Shown here piece after piece: positions 50,851 through 63,348 of a DNA stretch of 64,000 nucleotides. The position numbers and the translations under genes are program-made. Source of the DNA: Setaria digitata (Eukaryota > Nematoda > Chromadorea > Rhabditida > Setariidae); assembly GCA_003640385.1 (NCBI GenBank), contig RCAB01000283.1, positions 18,472 through 82,471 of the forward strand, read 5' to 3'. The notes below the pieces were generated by a model, which saw nothing but the letters and a program-made list of their open reading frames with translations, did no database searches and was not told the origin of the DNA. Each line of letters begins with the position of its first letter. Positions within the stretch are counted from its first letter, which is position 1.

Positions 50851-51594
50851 ATCTGCTTTGTACTGAAATATTAAAATGTCTTCTATTTCCCAAGTTATCA
50901 TGATAAATTTTCAATAGCAGTTTTCATCTTGTTTTTTTAGCTTGTCAAATTTTAAATTTCGGATGCAAAAATTAGCCCCACATATCTGCAACCACAGATC
51001 ACTCGCCCAACAAAAAAAAATAAATGATTTCATGGACGATTTCTTCTCATATAATTTACATGATATACAAATTTGCCAATAACGTTTTTGTTTTCGAGAA
51101 TGTTTTTGAAAATATATTTTTCTAATATTTTTAATACTAATGAATAAAATATAGATTAATAATGAAATAGATTACCAGTAATAAAAAATGATGTCATAAT
51201 ACAATATCATTATATAATAATATTAAGAATAATGTAAATAATAAAAAAGTAATAATGCTTTTGAAAATGTTAGTCATAGTGCACTAGTAAAAAAAAAAAT
51301 GCAACTTAAATATCCCTCTAGTGCTTAAATTTATTCGTTTTTCTCCTCCTTTTCTCTTCTTTGCTGTTACTTTTCGTTTCCAATTTATTTCAAAAATTCA
51401 CTTTTTTAATTAATACTAATTTTTGCCCGCAATTTATTTTTTACTCGTGTCACAATTTTTTGCATTTAAATAAATGACAACGGCTGATAACAATACAAAA
51501 TAAGTGTAGAATTTTATGTTTCAAAAAAAAAAGAAATTTCTAATTTTTTAATGCACACATTAATTCGTTATTACATCGATGAAACGATTACGCA
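50851..51594. other. Gap between the membrane-protein and coiled-coil genes
   Basis: AT-rich, with no coding exon seen. It should contain the 3'UTR of the minus-strand coiled-coil gene and the leader acceptor of the membrane-protein gene (50863-50864). Confidence 0.5.
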
Positions 51595-54382
51595 TTATTT
51601 TTTCTCTATCGCAGTATGAAGATCAACAGACGATTCATTTTTTTGAATTTTTTTCCCCTGTGATAATACTGCACTTTTCTCAGCATTTTTTGACGTTTCA
51701 TTTTCTTGAGGAATTTGCATCGTTTTCATAGCCGCCAGTTTCCCCCCTTTTACTAGACTTCCCGAATTATCTAGAATTGAAAAAAAAAAAAAAAAAATTT
51801 AATTTTATTTACCCTGGATCTTATTTTTTTGATAGAAATTTTAGAACTTTCTAAACTTTTGACTTGTTTATTAGATTCGTCTTAATTTTTTCCTATAATT
51901 TTTATATTATTGAAAAAATAAAATAATTTCTATGTTAAATTTTGGAGAAAAAAAAAAAACGATCTTTGCTCCTTAATATGCAAGGAAAATGCAGCATTTC
52001 GAATGAATCACTTACGCTGAGATAATGATAATGATGGTGTCAATCGTGCTGTTGGAACTGCACTACTGTTCATCTGAAATATTTCAATTAATTCGAAATA
52101 AAAAAGGAAATGGAATACAAATGATAGAAAACGCAAATGGAAATTCGAATATTGAGAAATAAAATTGATTCTGTAATTCCATAAAATGTGCACACTTTTT
52201 ACCTTTAAAAGAAATTCATATTTTACCTCATATTTGTCCAAAAATCGTGCAACAAGTCGTTTTAGAAGGCCCATGTCGTTCATCAGTGGATAATACTTGT
52301 TAAATTCATCGTTGCAAACTACTGGAAATTTCTGTAGTTTATTTAACGAATCTTCTAAATGAGCCAATTTCTTTAATACCTGAAAAACGGCAGCAGCAAT
52401 CATGTTATCTGAGTAAAATAAAAGGTTTTTAAAGCAGTTGCAAGCGCGAAATGATTAATTAATGAACATTTAAAACAGTACCAAAACTGAGAATAAAATT
52501 AATAACTGCTGTAATTAAGAAACGAGAATGAAAAATGAAAAGCTTGACTCTGAAAACGTAGTGATTTCTACGGTTGATCATTTTCCTTTTAGGCGCTTCC
52601 TTATGTGTAAAATTTTTTGATGATAAACGTGGCGTGTGTATGTATCTGTATATCCACATGCACATGTTTGTAAATATGCCTATTTTTTCATTCATCTCAG
52701 TAAAGAATTTTCTTCTCCACATCCTTTTCCTCATTTTCCATACTAAATCCGCCGTAGAAAATTTACTCATTGAAAATTCCAAGTAAAATTTCAATTAAAA
52801 TCGAGTGAAATATAAAATTTGAATTCATTTACGAAGAGCGATAGATATAAATGCTTTTGACTCTGCGTAAAATTGGAAATAATAATTTCAAAAAAGAAAA
52901 AAATCCATGCATACATACATCCTCACGTTCTTCTTTTGTCCAAACAACAAATTCCTTCTTCAACAGTTTCATTTCATCCGTAAATCTCTCATCATTTAAG
53001 ACAATTCGGCAGAGCTGATTAGTCAAAAGATGGCGTTTATACATTGCTACTTTAATTGATGTCAAGTAATCGATAATATCTGCTATTGGGAACTAAAATT
53101 TTTAAAATTGTTTATTCTCCTGCAATATACTTCATTTATTATTTTTGAAAGAAAAGCTTAGAAATAATATCAGTTTCACATGTAAAATCTCTTAATTCTA
53201 TCTCGTTGTATCATTTTTTATTACTTATCAGCATCCATTTAGTGCAAACAATACGGTCCTAAAATAAAATTTTATAATTGGCCCTTTCATGTATAAATAT
53301 CCTTTTCTCTATCCAATACTTATTTATTTTAAATCGTATTTAAAGACTTGACTTTCAAGTGGCGGAAAAAACTTGAAAAATAAACTTAAAGAAATTGTTT
53401 TAATTTTTATAAGTCAAATTCGTTCAGTTTTATTTAGCTTTCGTTTTCTCCGGAATATCAAATACTTCCTGTTTCATATTTCATTATCCTTATCAGTTAC
53501 AGTTGACTTTTTTTATAGTATGAAACAGGATAACTTCGATGCCAATTTCTTCCGCTTCTACGTCTTCTTGTACACGTTTTTCGATGTTATCAATGCGTTG
53601 TTCCAGTTGCATCAAATCAGCATCAATTTCCGCAATTTGATTTAAGTCATCCTGTACTGTCGAAGATAAGTCAGTTGTCGATGAAGTAGCATCTAGGAAT
53701 GAATAATATAATTACCGTCTATTCACATTTTTAACTTCCGTTTTTATGTGGAGTCCTCATTTGAATATATTCCTCTAATTTTAATGATATCGAGTCCGAC
53801 AAGTTAATAAAAAAAGTGGTTGCTGTTATTTCCACAAGTTCTTCCTACATACAAATTTCTCATTTTAAACCAGCATAGTTACTGTTTTAGAATGATTTAG
53901 TCCTATATATTTTTAGTAATTGCTATAATTAATATACAATCGCATTATATTATATACAAAAATTTAAAGATTTTTTCAAAAAATTTCGCTTTGTAGAATA
54001 AAGAATTGAAACGAATTAAAAAAGAAATTGAGATTAAAAACGATAAAAATTAAAAGAAAAATCAAAACGTTCAACCAGACGAAATGTCGTCATCAACTTT
54101 TGAAGCACGTTGCTCGCTGATAAGAGATAAGTTACTGCGTATGACAGTTGCTTGATTTGAATGATTTCCCTGTTCAAAACGTGTTTTGGCTTCCAGAATC
54201 CTCAGGTGTGCATTTACATCAGAAATCATTTGATCAAATCGTTTCATAAAACGCTTAGCTACAAATCCTGCACCTTCTTTGTTCACCTGTTGCCATCATT
54301 CAAAATACATCAAGTTACTTCTTTTGAAATTATTTTAATTCAACATATCATAAGTTGGATGATTGGATAACACCAATTGTGA

Positions 54383-54422
<40 letters not shown>

Positions 54423-55011
54423 AAAATACCAAAACCGGAAAAACTTTTACAAACACACAGAAATGAAATCGCTCAAGAAATCATTTCCATCTCTTCCGTA
54501 CATCTTAAAAAAATTTCGTTCTTGTCGTTCAATTTTTACCAAGGTTTCATTTGCAGCTTGTATTGCTTTCGCAAGACCATTATCTTAAATTGTAGAAAGA
54601 AAATAAAGAGAAGAAAGGCTGACTTTTGCCTTTTCCCTCTTTTACAAAAGATTTCCTAATTTTTAAATAATTTAATAAAATTAAAAACTGCCAAAATTCC
54701 TTGGTGACTTTGAAACTTCACATATGCAACACTTTCTTGATTTGATTAGTTTTATTTTTATTTATTTATTTTTTCTACAACGAAAAGAAAATAGACAGAT
54801 GAAACCATATGATCCCCGCTTCCCACAAAAGCTGCAGACTTCCTAATCTTTGATATTTTTGACTAAACTCCTTGTAAAATAGCGAATTTTCCCCGACAGT
54901 AATTTCTACATGAACACACCTCCCAGCATATTCCTCTCCGACATGCTTGGAAAAACCACCTCTCACCTTGGTGATGCAAAGAGAAACAACGACCGCTGAA
55001 GAATTCTCCAT
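51595..55011 (-). CDS. Unassigned coiled-coil protein, about 369 residues
   Basis: Minus-strand exons are 54957-55011, 54459-54583, 54076-54286, 53535-53692, 52919-53092, 52227-52379, 52016-52073 and 51595-51770. All eight junctions are GT-AG and in phase, which makes a single gene very likely. The protein is helical: GLAKAIQAANETLVKIERQE, FMKRFDQMISDVNAHLRILE, a clear heptad run DLNQIAEIDADLMQLEQRID with NIEKRV, ADIIDYLTSIKVAMYKRHLL, and VLKKLAHLEDSLNKLQKFPV before GLLKRLVARFLDKYE. The last 75 residues are Ser/Lys-rich and disordered-looking. No signal peptide, membrane segment or catalytic motif is visible. The general look resembles small coiled-coil subunits of trafficking or kinetochore complexes, but I could not place it. 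The first exon is the least certain, since the open frame continues past its donor at 54956. Confidence 0.6.
54387..54420. repeat. (TA)n microsatellite
   Basis: About 17 uninterrupted TA units, inside an intron of the minus-strand coiled-coil gene. Confidence 0.9.
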
Positions 55012-55648
55012 ATTTTTAAAAAAGCTTTACCTATAGCCAAGATTCACGAAAAAAGAAAAAACAGTTTTTTATAATCTATCGAATTTACATATTTTCATAT
55101 AATTCTGAATTTAATGAATACTTGAAAAAAAAAACAAATGTTAAGGTTTATTGAAAGCAAATAAGTTGTGTCATTATATAATAGCTATGTTTACAATTGA
55201 CAATGAAACAGTGAAATGTAAAAGTAAGAACAATGACAAATATTTTTAATATGAAAAGTTTCAAACAAATTCTATACTACCAATTTTCAAGCAATTTTGT
55301 ACTGAGTTACAAAGAACAATTTTATTACGATAATGCTAACGAAAAAAAATCTCAATTCATAATGAGACAATGGAATATTATAATCTGAAGCCAGTTAAAC
55401 AAGATAGTATTTAACACTAACTGGTTCTACTGAACAAAAAAAGGCATATGAAACCAAATTTTAAATCCAATGCTTTACATAAAACACCTACTTATATAAG
55501 TCTATAACTGTGGAGTCATATATAAGCAGCTTCCTGATGCTATATTTATATAAATGAATTGCATGAATTTAAATGGAAACTAATCCCATGTAGAAATGTA
55601 ATTTGCTTCGATTATCACAAAATTAATATGTGCTTGAAAAATCTAGAT
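55012..55648. other. Gap between the coiled-coil gene and TRIM23
   Basis: No coding exon. TTTATT at 55321-55326 (AATAAA on the minus strand), about 320 bases past the TRIM23 stop, could be its polyadenylation signal. Confidence 0.4.
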
Positions 55649-58600
55649 TTAATTACAATATGGATCAGATGTTTGCGTTTCTGCTTCCACCTCCAGTTCT
55701 GCTATTTCATCTGATTGTTCTTCCCCATCCAAAATTTCAGTCTGATTTCGTGTCAGCAAAAGTTTCGATGTAAGTGCATCTATTGCTTCCCATAAGCCAA
55801 TACCAGTCATGGCATTGCATTGATGAATAACTACCGTTCGCCCTGATAAAAAAAAGAAGCAACAGAAAAAAATCCGTTCCACCAAATATTATCAAATTAT
55901 TCACTACTTTCACAACAGAAAAAGAAAAAGAAGAAAAAACTGTTCGTCAGTAGAGAAAAACGACGCGACAATGCAGCAAACCTTCCAAATAACTTATAAT
56001 GGAATGAATAAAATTACTTCATCTGACCAATTCATTATATAGGTCACCTTTTCTAGCTTAACATATACGCAATCTTCTCTTTCCTAGCTATGCTTCATCT
56101 CGATTCAGCTACTCCTTCATCTAAATTAAGACCAGATTCCTCATATTTCACAAAAGTTCAATTTATTGATTCATATTTCATAAAACTTACCAGCACTAAA
56201 TCGATTGATATTCATAACAAGCTGATCAATAGCAGCTGAATTGACTGTGCAGTGCTGATTAACGGTTGTTGGTTGTCGTCTGTTCAAGATGACCAAAAAA
56301 CATGCGTCAACAAGTTCTCGCTCAGCAAATATTTTCGCTAATTCATTTTGTGCTTCCACAAAGCGGCTGGGACATGAACTATCGATAACAAATACGAGAG
56401 CTATAAATCAAATGTTATTCGCTCTACAGTAACTGAAACATATATGAATTATTATGAAAAAAAAAATCACAAAATGTTTACTAGTACCAGCTAATTATAT
56501 ATAAGCAGAAGATGATAGCAAGGAGAATTTCAATACTCAAAAATATAAGATATTAAAACAAAAAAAAAAAAAAATTGATTTTTTTCTGATTTTAACAACA
56601 TTCTTATGTGACTGGGAAAAAGTTCAATAAGGGTGAGGAAAATTTCCTCTAAGTATACTAATAATCATAATTAAACAAATTATTCCAATGTTCTCATATT
56701 AACAACTAAGCAAATACTTTATTTATGTGCTTTCAAATAAGATAATGAAGTTCCCGAAATGATTAAGAAAATATCGTCTTCAATTAAAATCCTTCTGTTC
56801 TTAATTTATTGAAAAGTATTTATTCGTAATTTATAATAGATATAAAAATCGAGATTTCTCAAACTTCTTTTAATGTCGTATCATTAATATTGTATTTAAC
56901 ACTACCTTCAAGCCCAGCATCAGAAGGATGATTTTTTAAACACATCGGTAATATGAGAATGAACCTTGAGTATTCATGAAATAATGTTTCCAAAGGCGAC
57001 GTAACTTTGGCACACCGCCAACATCCCACATCGTGAGTTTGAAATTTTTATACTGTATGGTTTCAACATTAAATCCCACTGTCGTTGTAGATTGTCTGTA
57101 TTCATCACTCTGAAAAAAAGTGAAAGCTTTTTATAATTCTTTTAAAATTTAATTAAGAATTATGACAACTTTTGAGAGAATAGGTAATGGTACTTTATGA
57201 ACGAACATATTCACCTTTAATTTATAAAGTATTGTTGTTTTTCCAGCTCCATCTAAACCAAGAATAACCAAACGAATGTCAACATTTGAACCCATATGAA
57301 TTCGATTATCGGCTGTAAACGAAAACGGAATCCTTGTATCCAGTGAAAGACCACCTTAAACGAAAATAAAAGGAGAGAGGAAAGTACAATATTTGTCAGG
57401 AGTCTAATTCCGACAAAAAAACTCTCTGAAAAGGTCTTAATAAATTATTCTTACAACTGAATACTACTACAATGAAATATTTGAAGTGCTACGCGACTTA
57501 TAGGCCGAGAATGACTGGACAATTATTTCTGAAGAAACGCAGATAAGGTATTAATGGCTCTATCCAAATCACCAAAAAATTATCGATTGTGGAATCATAA
57601 ATAAAAGTCCACATTCAATGCTCACTTGGGGCAGAAGCGATATCACTTTGATGAGTACGTACAGCATCGAGCATTTTGATAAGATCGGTTTGCTGTTCGA
57701 TAAGTCGAGCATCGTCCATTTCGGAGCTTTCTTGTAGTTGTGCTGATACTGCTGTAACCTGAATCAAAATTCCTTTTTCATCACTTAGGTAAGAGCTGAG
57801 GAAAGGGAAAGTCATAATGATCACTAAAACACAAATTTGGTCCTAATATATTATTTTAATTAAAACCTCCTTACATAACGGATCCAGAAAGTATTATGTA
57901 AAAGAAGTAATGAGACAGCCTTTACTAAGTAGATTTTACTGAGTGATCAAAGAAAACAGAAACCTGAGCTGAACAAGCAAAAAACTGTATTGTAGTAAAC
58001 ACAATTCTTTTGAATTTCCAATTACCTCTGGTTTACTGTTTTTCTTATTTTCAAAACATACCTGTGAAGTAATGAAGGCCAACTCCTGTTGATGTTGCCG
58101 AAGGGTTTCAATTCGGTCCGCAACATGTGCATCCAAACGTGCCAGAGCAGTCTGTTCTTGAACTTCAAGTTCTTCGCGCAACCGTCGAAAATGAGCTTCA
58201 ACTTGTCGTCGTGCGGTCGCATGAGATCCTTCATTTAGATCCATTATCTCAGCCACTGCCCTTCAAGACAATCAAAAAACCAATTGCATATTTAATAAAA
58301 TCCTTTGATATCGCTAAGATGTAATCATAGACCTGACTCATAGATGTAATCATAGACCGGAGATTAAAATTTGAGCCAAACTTCGTAAATAATATTGAAA
58401 ATGCTTATCCGATGGTGCGACAGCACATTTTACAACATCTGAATTGAAGAAGAAGCAAAGCGCAGAAATAAAATACTTACTGCGTCACGCGGATATTCCA
58501 TCCATTGAGATCACTGATGAAACTTCGGAAATCCGAAAGAGCTTCACGAACCCTTTCTCTCAGTCCAGCTGCTTCAACTTCTAGCAGCGAATGCCGATGA

Positions 58601-60378
58601 TTCCGATGACGACCGTAATCTCGACATAGCAAGCACATCAAGCGATTATTTTCCAAACATTCTACTTCCTGAAATTAATATAATTAATAAAAAGTGTAAT
58701 TCATGAATCACAATGGCCTAAAATAATTGTAAAATCTGCACGAAGTCTGACACACATAAATTTTATTTATAACAATACAAAACTGCTAGGGTATTAAATT
58801 AAGTAGCAATTCATAAAAGAAATAACCTGGCATACGAATTCGATCGCATATGCTGAATGGTATGGACACATTGTTCGAGAAAGAGGTTTTTCGCTCACAG
58901 GTACCCGACAGTGCTTTGAAAGTACCCGCCCTGTATGAGTTCGTTTCGAACACTCACCGCACATATTACTTTCACAAACTGTACAATAAAATATAGCAGT
59001 GTGTTTCGGATCTTCATCACATGGTATCCCGAGCAAGATATCTTTCATATACTCTGGTGGTGGCATTTCATCAACCTAAAAACATTTAATTCTTAGCAGA
59101 AACATAAGACGCCAAAATATAAACGATGACGGAAGGAAAAATTCGCTGTACATGAAATAATTTCTTAAGCACTGCAATACTCATATTACAACATTTGAGA
59201 ACACACCTACAGCCGATAAAATCAACCCACTTACAAATGGAAAAGGCGAAACTGGTAATGGATATGCTACTAATAATCTGTATTTATTTTTAAACACTGC
59301 CTTACAGTCGGGTGGTATCTTTGAAATAGGATAAGATCGATCTCTCTGCGCTGATCATATTTACACAATATACGTTATTCGTATCAAGTCTCCTTAGTTT
59401 TTCCGCAACCATGCCTGCTCATTTGACTTGTGTTGATTTAAAATTAACACAACGTATGCAAAATGTCATCAGGTGAATGCTAATAATTACATACTAATCG
59501 GATACCATCTGTTTGGGAACCTAAAAAGGCCGAATAAGAGGTACCAAACCAGCTCAACCATTTACTTCCAACTTTCTGCAACTTTTTTGATGGTAATATA
59601 TGCATTTCACCATAGAGAGAAATAATTATTGAAAATTACTATGACATAAAAGAAAATTCTATCAAGACTCTTAGTTCTGATCAGGTAAAAATATCTAAGA
59701 CAAATTAATCCTCAGTGGATTAAAAGTAAAACTTACAAGTGATGGTGAAATCCGATCTGGTTGTGCAAATTTTTTGTGCCGTTCAATTATTTCAATAAGC
59801 GCATAATTTTTCTTTAACGAAAGTACGCATGGTTCGGCAAGTAATGTAATTATTCGATCAAATGGACAAATTACTTGGGCAATGGGTGCACTAACATCCA
59901 CTAAAGCTGAGCAGCAAGTTTGACAAACCTGAAATATTTATATGGACGAAAATCAAAAAGTGTAGAGTCTCTGAATTTTAGTTTTGAACGTGATGAAAGG
60001 CACTGAAGAACGGCAGTGTTCATTAGAAGCAAAATGTTTCAAATGGAGCTGCTAACTACATCAAAAGCAATAGCTGACTGTTAATTTACTTTTATATATA
60101 TATGGTAATAGGTAATATCTTTTGTTATAATTTCTATTATTTTTCTATTATATCATACAACAGAAAGTATAACAAAAAATGTTTTCGTGCCTAGAATGCT
60201 TCAGCCCTGGTCAAACCAAAAATTTCAAAAAAAAAAAAGAAAAAAATCCCATATTGTAATAAGAGAAAACATTTACCGTATGACCACAGCCGTGTAATAC
60301 ACGCGGTGTCCGGATTTCTGCCGCATAGCTTTCATGGCAAAGGGCACACTCTAATCCTGCATCTGAGATGCTACTCAT
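55649..60378 (-). CDS. trim23: TRIM23 / ARD1-type protein: RING, B-box, coiled coil and C-terminal ARF domain
   Basis: The family joins an E3 ubiquitin ligase to an ARF GTPase. Exons are 60277-60378, 59737-59928, 58827-59075, 58481-58668, 58062-58260, 57626-57758, 57215-57354, 56965-57109, 56191-56400 and 55649-55842; all phases agree, giving 583 residues (human 574). The RING (residues 1-75) shows [24 protein letters not shown] and VICPFDR. Two B-box-type zinc modules follow ([19 protein letters not shown], and [20 protein letters not shown]), then a coiled coil (about 180-350). The ARF domain starts near 379 with P-loop GLDGAGKTT and has [20 protein letters not shown] and [13 protein letters not shown]. 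Two GTPase positions are unusual: Val 435 stands at the ARF Gln71 site (human TRIM23 also lacks Gln there) and the NKxD motif reads NRRQ (489-492). A Glu-rich 30-residue tail extends beyond the usual end. The C. elegans counterpart is arc-1. Confidence 0.9.
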
Positions 60379-61280
60379 TTTTTTTGGAAGAAAAATATGA
60401 AATAAAAGTAACTTCAGAGCCACTGATCCATATTTCCCTAAAATGAAAGGGAAAAAGCACAAAATTTATAGACTGATGAGACATTGAGCGAACATTTTTG
60501 TAGAAAATTGGGGGAGCAAATTCCGAAAAGATCAGCGCAACTACCATCTTATTTATTTCTGTCCCAGTTTTTATCAATCAATCATTCTCACATATTCATT
60601 TATCGTCGTGACCAAACTATAGTTCTCTTTGAAAGCATTACAACGTTTGTATTATTTTGCAATAAGAACTGTAAAAGAATGAACAAACAAAATACAAGGT
60701 GTTCTACCTTGGAGAATGTGTTTAGTGCGATCAGCAATAATAACTTGTTAGGAAATTCTACTTTTTATTTCAATATTTCCTTAAAAACCTCACTGGAAAC
60801 TATTAAAATCTTAAGTCAACCGAATTAGTCAATAAAAGACAACTAATGGAAAAAATCTAAATTTATACGGCTCACCTTATGCGATCAGAAAAAAGATGAA
60901 AAAAATCAGTTCTTGATATAATAATATGGACAAAATCACTCCTTTCCCGAGATAAAAAATTGAAAGTATGTTTGGTTAACAGCGGAAAAGCAAGACAAGA
61001 AATACAATAAACGTATCATTGACACTTTTCTAACTAAGGACTGATAAGGAAACCTCTGTGTTCAAAAGGAAGTTGGAGAAAAATTAAACGCCTGAGATTT
61101 CTTTTCGAGAGTAAACTACAAGAGGAAATCGCAAATATCATGAATAACTAATGAGTTACAATTACTGAGGAAAAAATTATTGAATCTACTATCACGTTTT
61201 CTAAAAATTATTACTAAAGTCTCTATATTACATGAGAATTACTTGATAAATATAAGTAGATATCAGTTAACAAATCCGTA
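60379..61280. other. Gap between TRIM23 and GPANK1
   Basis: No coding exon on either strand; the plus-strand open frame at 60484-60828 has no family resemblance and overlaps the TRIM23 upstream region. The region should carry the GPANK1 3'UTR and the TRIM23 5' end. Confidence 0.45.
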
Positions 61281-63348
61281 CTAGTCATCTTTAAACATAC
61301 TCCTAAATCGACGCTCTAAAATCTTCTCATTAAATGTTTGCTTTCTTTGATTTTTCAGCTTCTCTCCTCCTGTTGCAGATTTAATTCTGACCGCATTTAC
61401 ATCATTGGCCTGAAATCCAAACTCAAAAATGAACTATATGAGGTGAATTCAATATTATTTAGCAAAATAAGGGGAAAAATCAGCAACAATAATGACCGAT
61501 TGATTGCTAAAAGTAAAATAGATATACCCCTTCTTTGAATTTGCATTCTCCCACTTACAGAATAAGATGAAAATACGATGCATAAGATTCATTTTTTGCA
61601 CCTAGATGCAGAAAAAAAAAGTCAATTTCAAGAAAAATTTTCAGAAAATGAAAATTAACATACACATACCTTGAAGTGAGTCACTTTGGGTGTATCAATG
61701 ATACCACACCCTAAGCCAAGTCTGTCCCTTTTCAATACTGTTTTTATCGGGTATCGTCGCCCAGATGCATTACGACCCAACCCTTCAAATTCATCCCAGC
61801 CACTGCTTCGTAGAATACGATAACCTCTATTCCATTCTGGAATTGCATATCCTGGATCAAGCAACGGTTTTCGGGTCTCCATAAGATGCGTTATACTGCT
61901 CAGATGAGCCTCGCATTCGAAATTACACTGACACACATCGCAAAAGCGTGTAATTTCTGCAGTCTTTTGGGATTTTTTGATCCCCGGTAAAGAAAGCTCG
62001 CAACTCAGCCTAAAATTTCTATCTACTGCAGAAAAATAAAAATATTTAAGAAAAATCTATTATCATAAACTGATTCTTTGCTGGTAGCCCACACACGTTT
62101 CTTCTACAGATGGTAATCCCAGGTTAAATAATATTCAATCACAGTAAATATTAAGAAATCTTGCCGAGTTACAATTCTGAATAAATTTACAAAAACCATT
62201 AAAAAAATGATAGCACTTATAAAAAAAACTTGCATCAAATATTAAGCAATGTAAAGAGAAAGAATTTTATTGAAAAAAAAAAAAAAAATAAAACCAAATC
62301 ATACATAGATCCATCTCTTTTATGCGAAATGATATATTGGTATATTTCATGATGGCCACATTTCAATGCAAATTCATCAACTGTTTCCCCTGATTTACTC
62401 CTATATTTTATTTATTTTTCGTACGAATCTAATAAAAATCCATACTTTATTTCAGAAAGAGTTTAGCAAAACATGAAAATATGAAGTAAAACAGTATTTT
62501 GAAATAAAAAAAAAAATGAAAGTTCTTAAGAAACAACCGTTTCGAAATATCCGCCCCCAATGATAACAAATATTTAACAATGTGCAAATGACCTGCGTAA
62601 CTTGCACACATCAGTGGAGTCCAACCGTAACGATCTGATATATTGATATCCATTCCTGTAGACTGTACGTCACATTACTTACTGATTGCTTATCTTTCTA
62701 AATTCTCAAATATATTTCAAATCCACACAGCCTAAGAAAGAAATTGATAACGATCAAAGATAACGCAGCATATCATGAACTAGGTTGTTCATCTTTTCTA
62801 TTACCAAAGATGGATTACAATATCCCGTTTTCCTTTCCTTTCCTTTTCTTGTTCATAAAATAAATGGATGGCAACGTAGAAAAAGTCAGGTAAGCATAGC
62901 TAAGGAGCAAATATATCGGAAGTCCCAAGGAATTTTTTTGGGCAGATCAACTTTTTATTATACCTACCACAGGAAAAAAAAGCATACCCTTCCTATAATA
63001 ATCCTTAATACTCTGCAAATTTCCATCTGCAGCATCTTTGAAAACTTTTTCGAAATTGTTTCCATTAATATTCTGTTCCAAGATAATAGCACTTGACGTC
63101 TTCGTGGGCTTTCGAAAACGATTTTTTCTGATCTTCTCAATTTTCATCGTCATAGCTTTATCTGGGTCAGTTGCAGTGCCTGGTTCAGCCAGCAAAGTTT
63201 CGTAAAAAGATCGCACTTCTTCCCCAGAAACAGTTGCCCTCGAGCTGTTTTCCGTATAAGAAGTAAGTACACTGGAAACCGGAGCTGCTCTGACGAAATG
63301 AATCTGTTTGCATTTCGTGATGGGTGCAGCTGCTGCTAACGCATGCAT
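61281..63348 (-). CDS. gpank1: GPANK1 orthologue: ankyrin repeats and G-patch protein
   Basis: This is a probable nuclear RNA-related protein; G-patches usually activate DEAH helicases, but the role of GPANK1 is poorly known. Exons are 62988-63348, 62538-62655, 62305-62400, 61670-62009 and 61281-61409; phases agree, giving 347 residues (human 356). The order matches the family: VRSFYETLLAEPG near residue 40, an ankyrin unit DRYGWTPLMCASYAGHLHIV with KYLLSLGAD, a diverged second unit SGETVDEFALKCGHHEIYQY, a zinc-finger-like FCDVCQCNFECEAHLSSITH, the G-patch SSGWDEFEGLGRNASGRRYP and IKTVLKRDRLGLG, then TPKVTHFK. The final exon NEKILERRFRSMFKDD corresponds to the family's charged C-terminus. The start at 63348 is preceded by a TTTTTTAG acceptor (63362-63363) and 13 leader bases, consistent with trans-splicing. 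Confidence 0.9.

Noticed and set aside
54774..54956. Continuation of the first coiled-coil-gene exon to a 78-residue open frame
   Set aside because: The in-phase donor at 54956 joins the next helical exon; the continuation gives no recognisable domain and ends at a stop. Kept as a minor uncertainty.
60484..60828. 114-codon plus-strand open frame upstream of TRIM23
   Set aside because: No homology, antisense to the TRIM23 5' region, composition of chance AT-rich frames.
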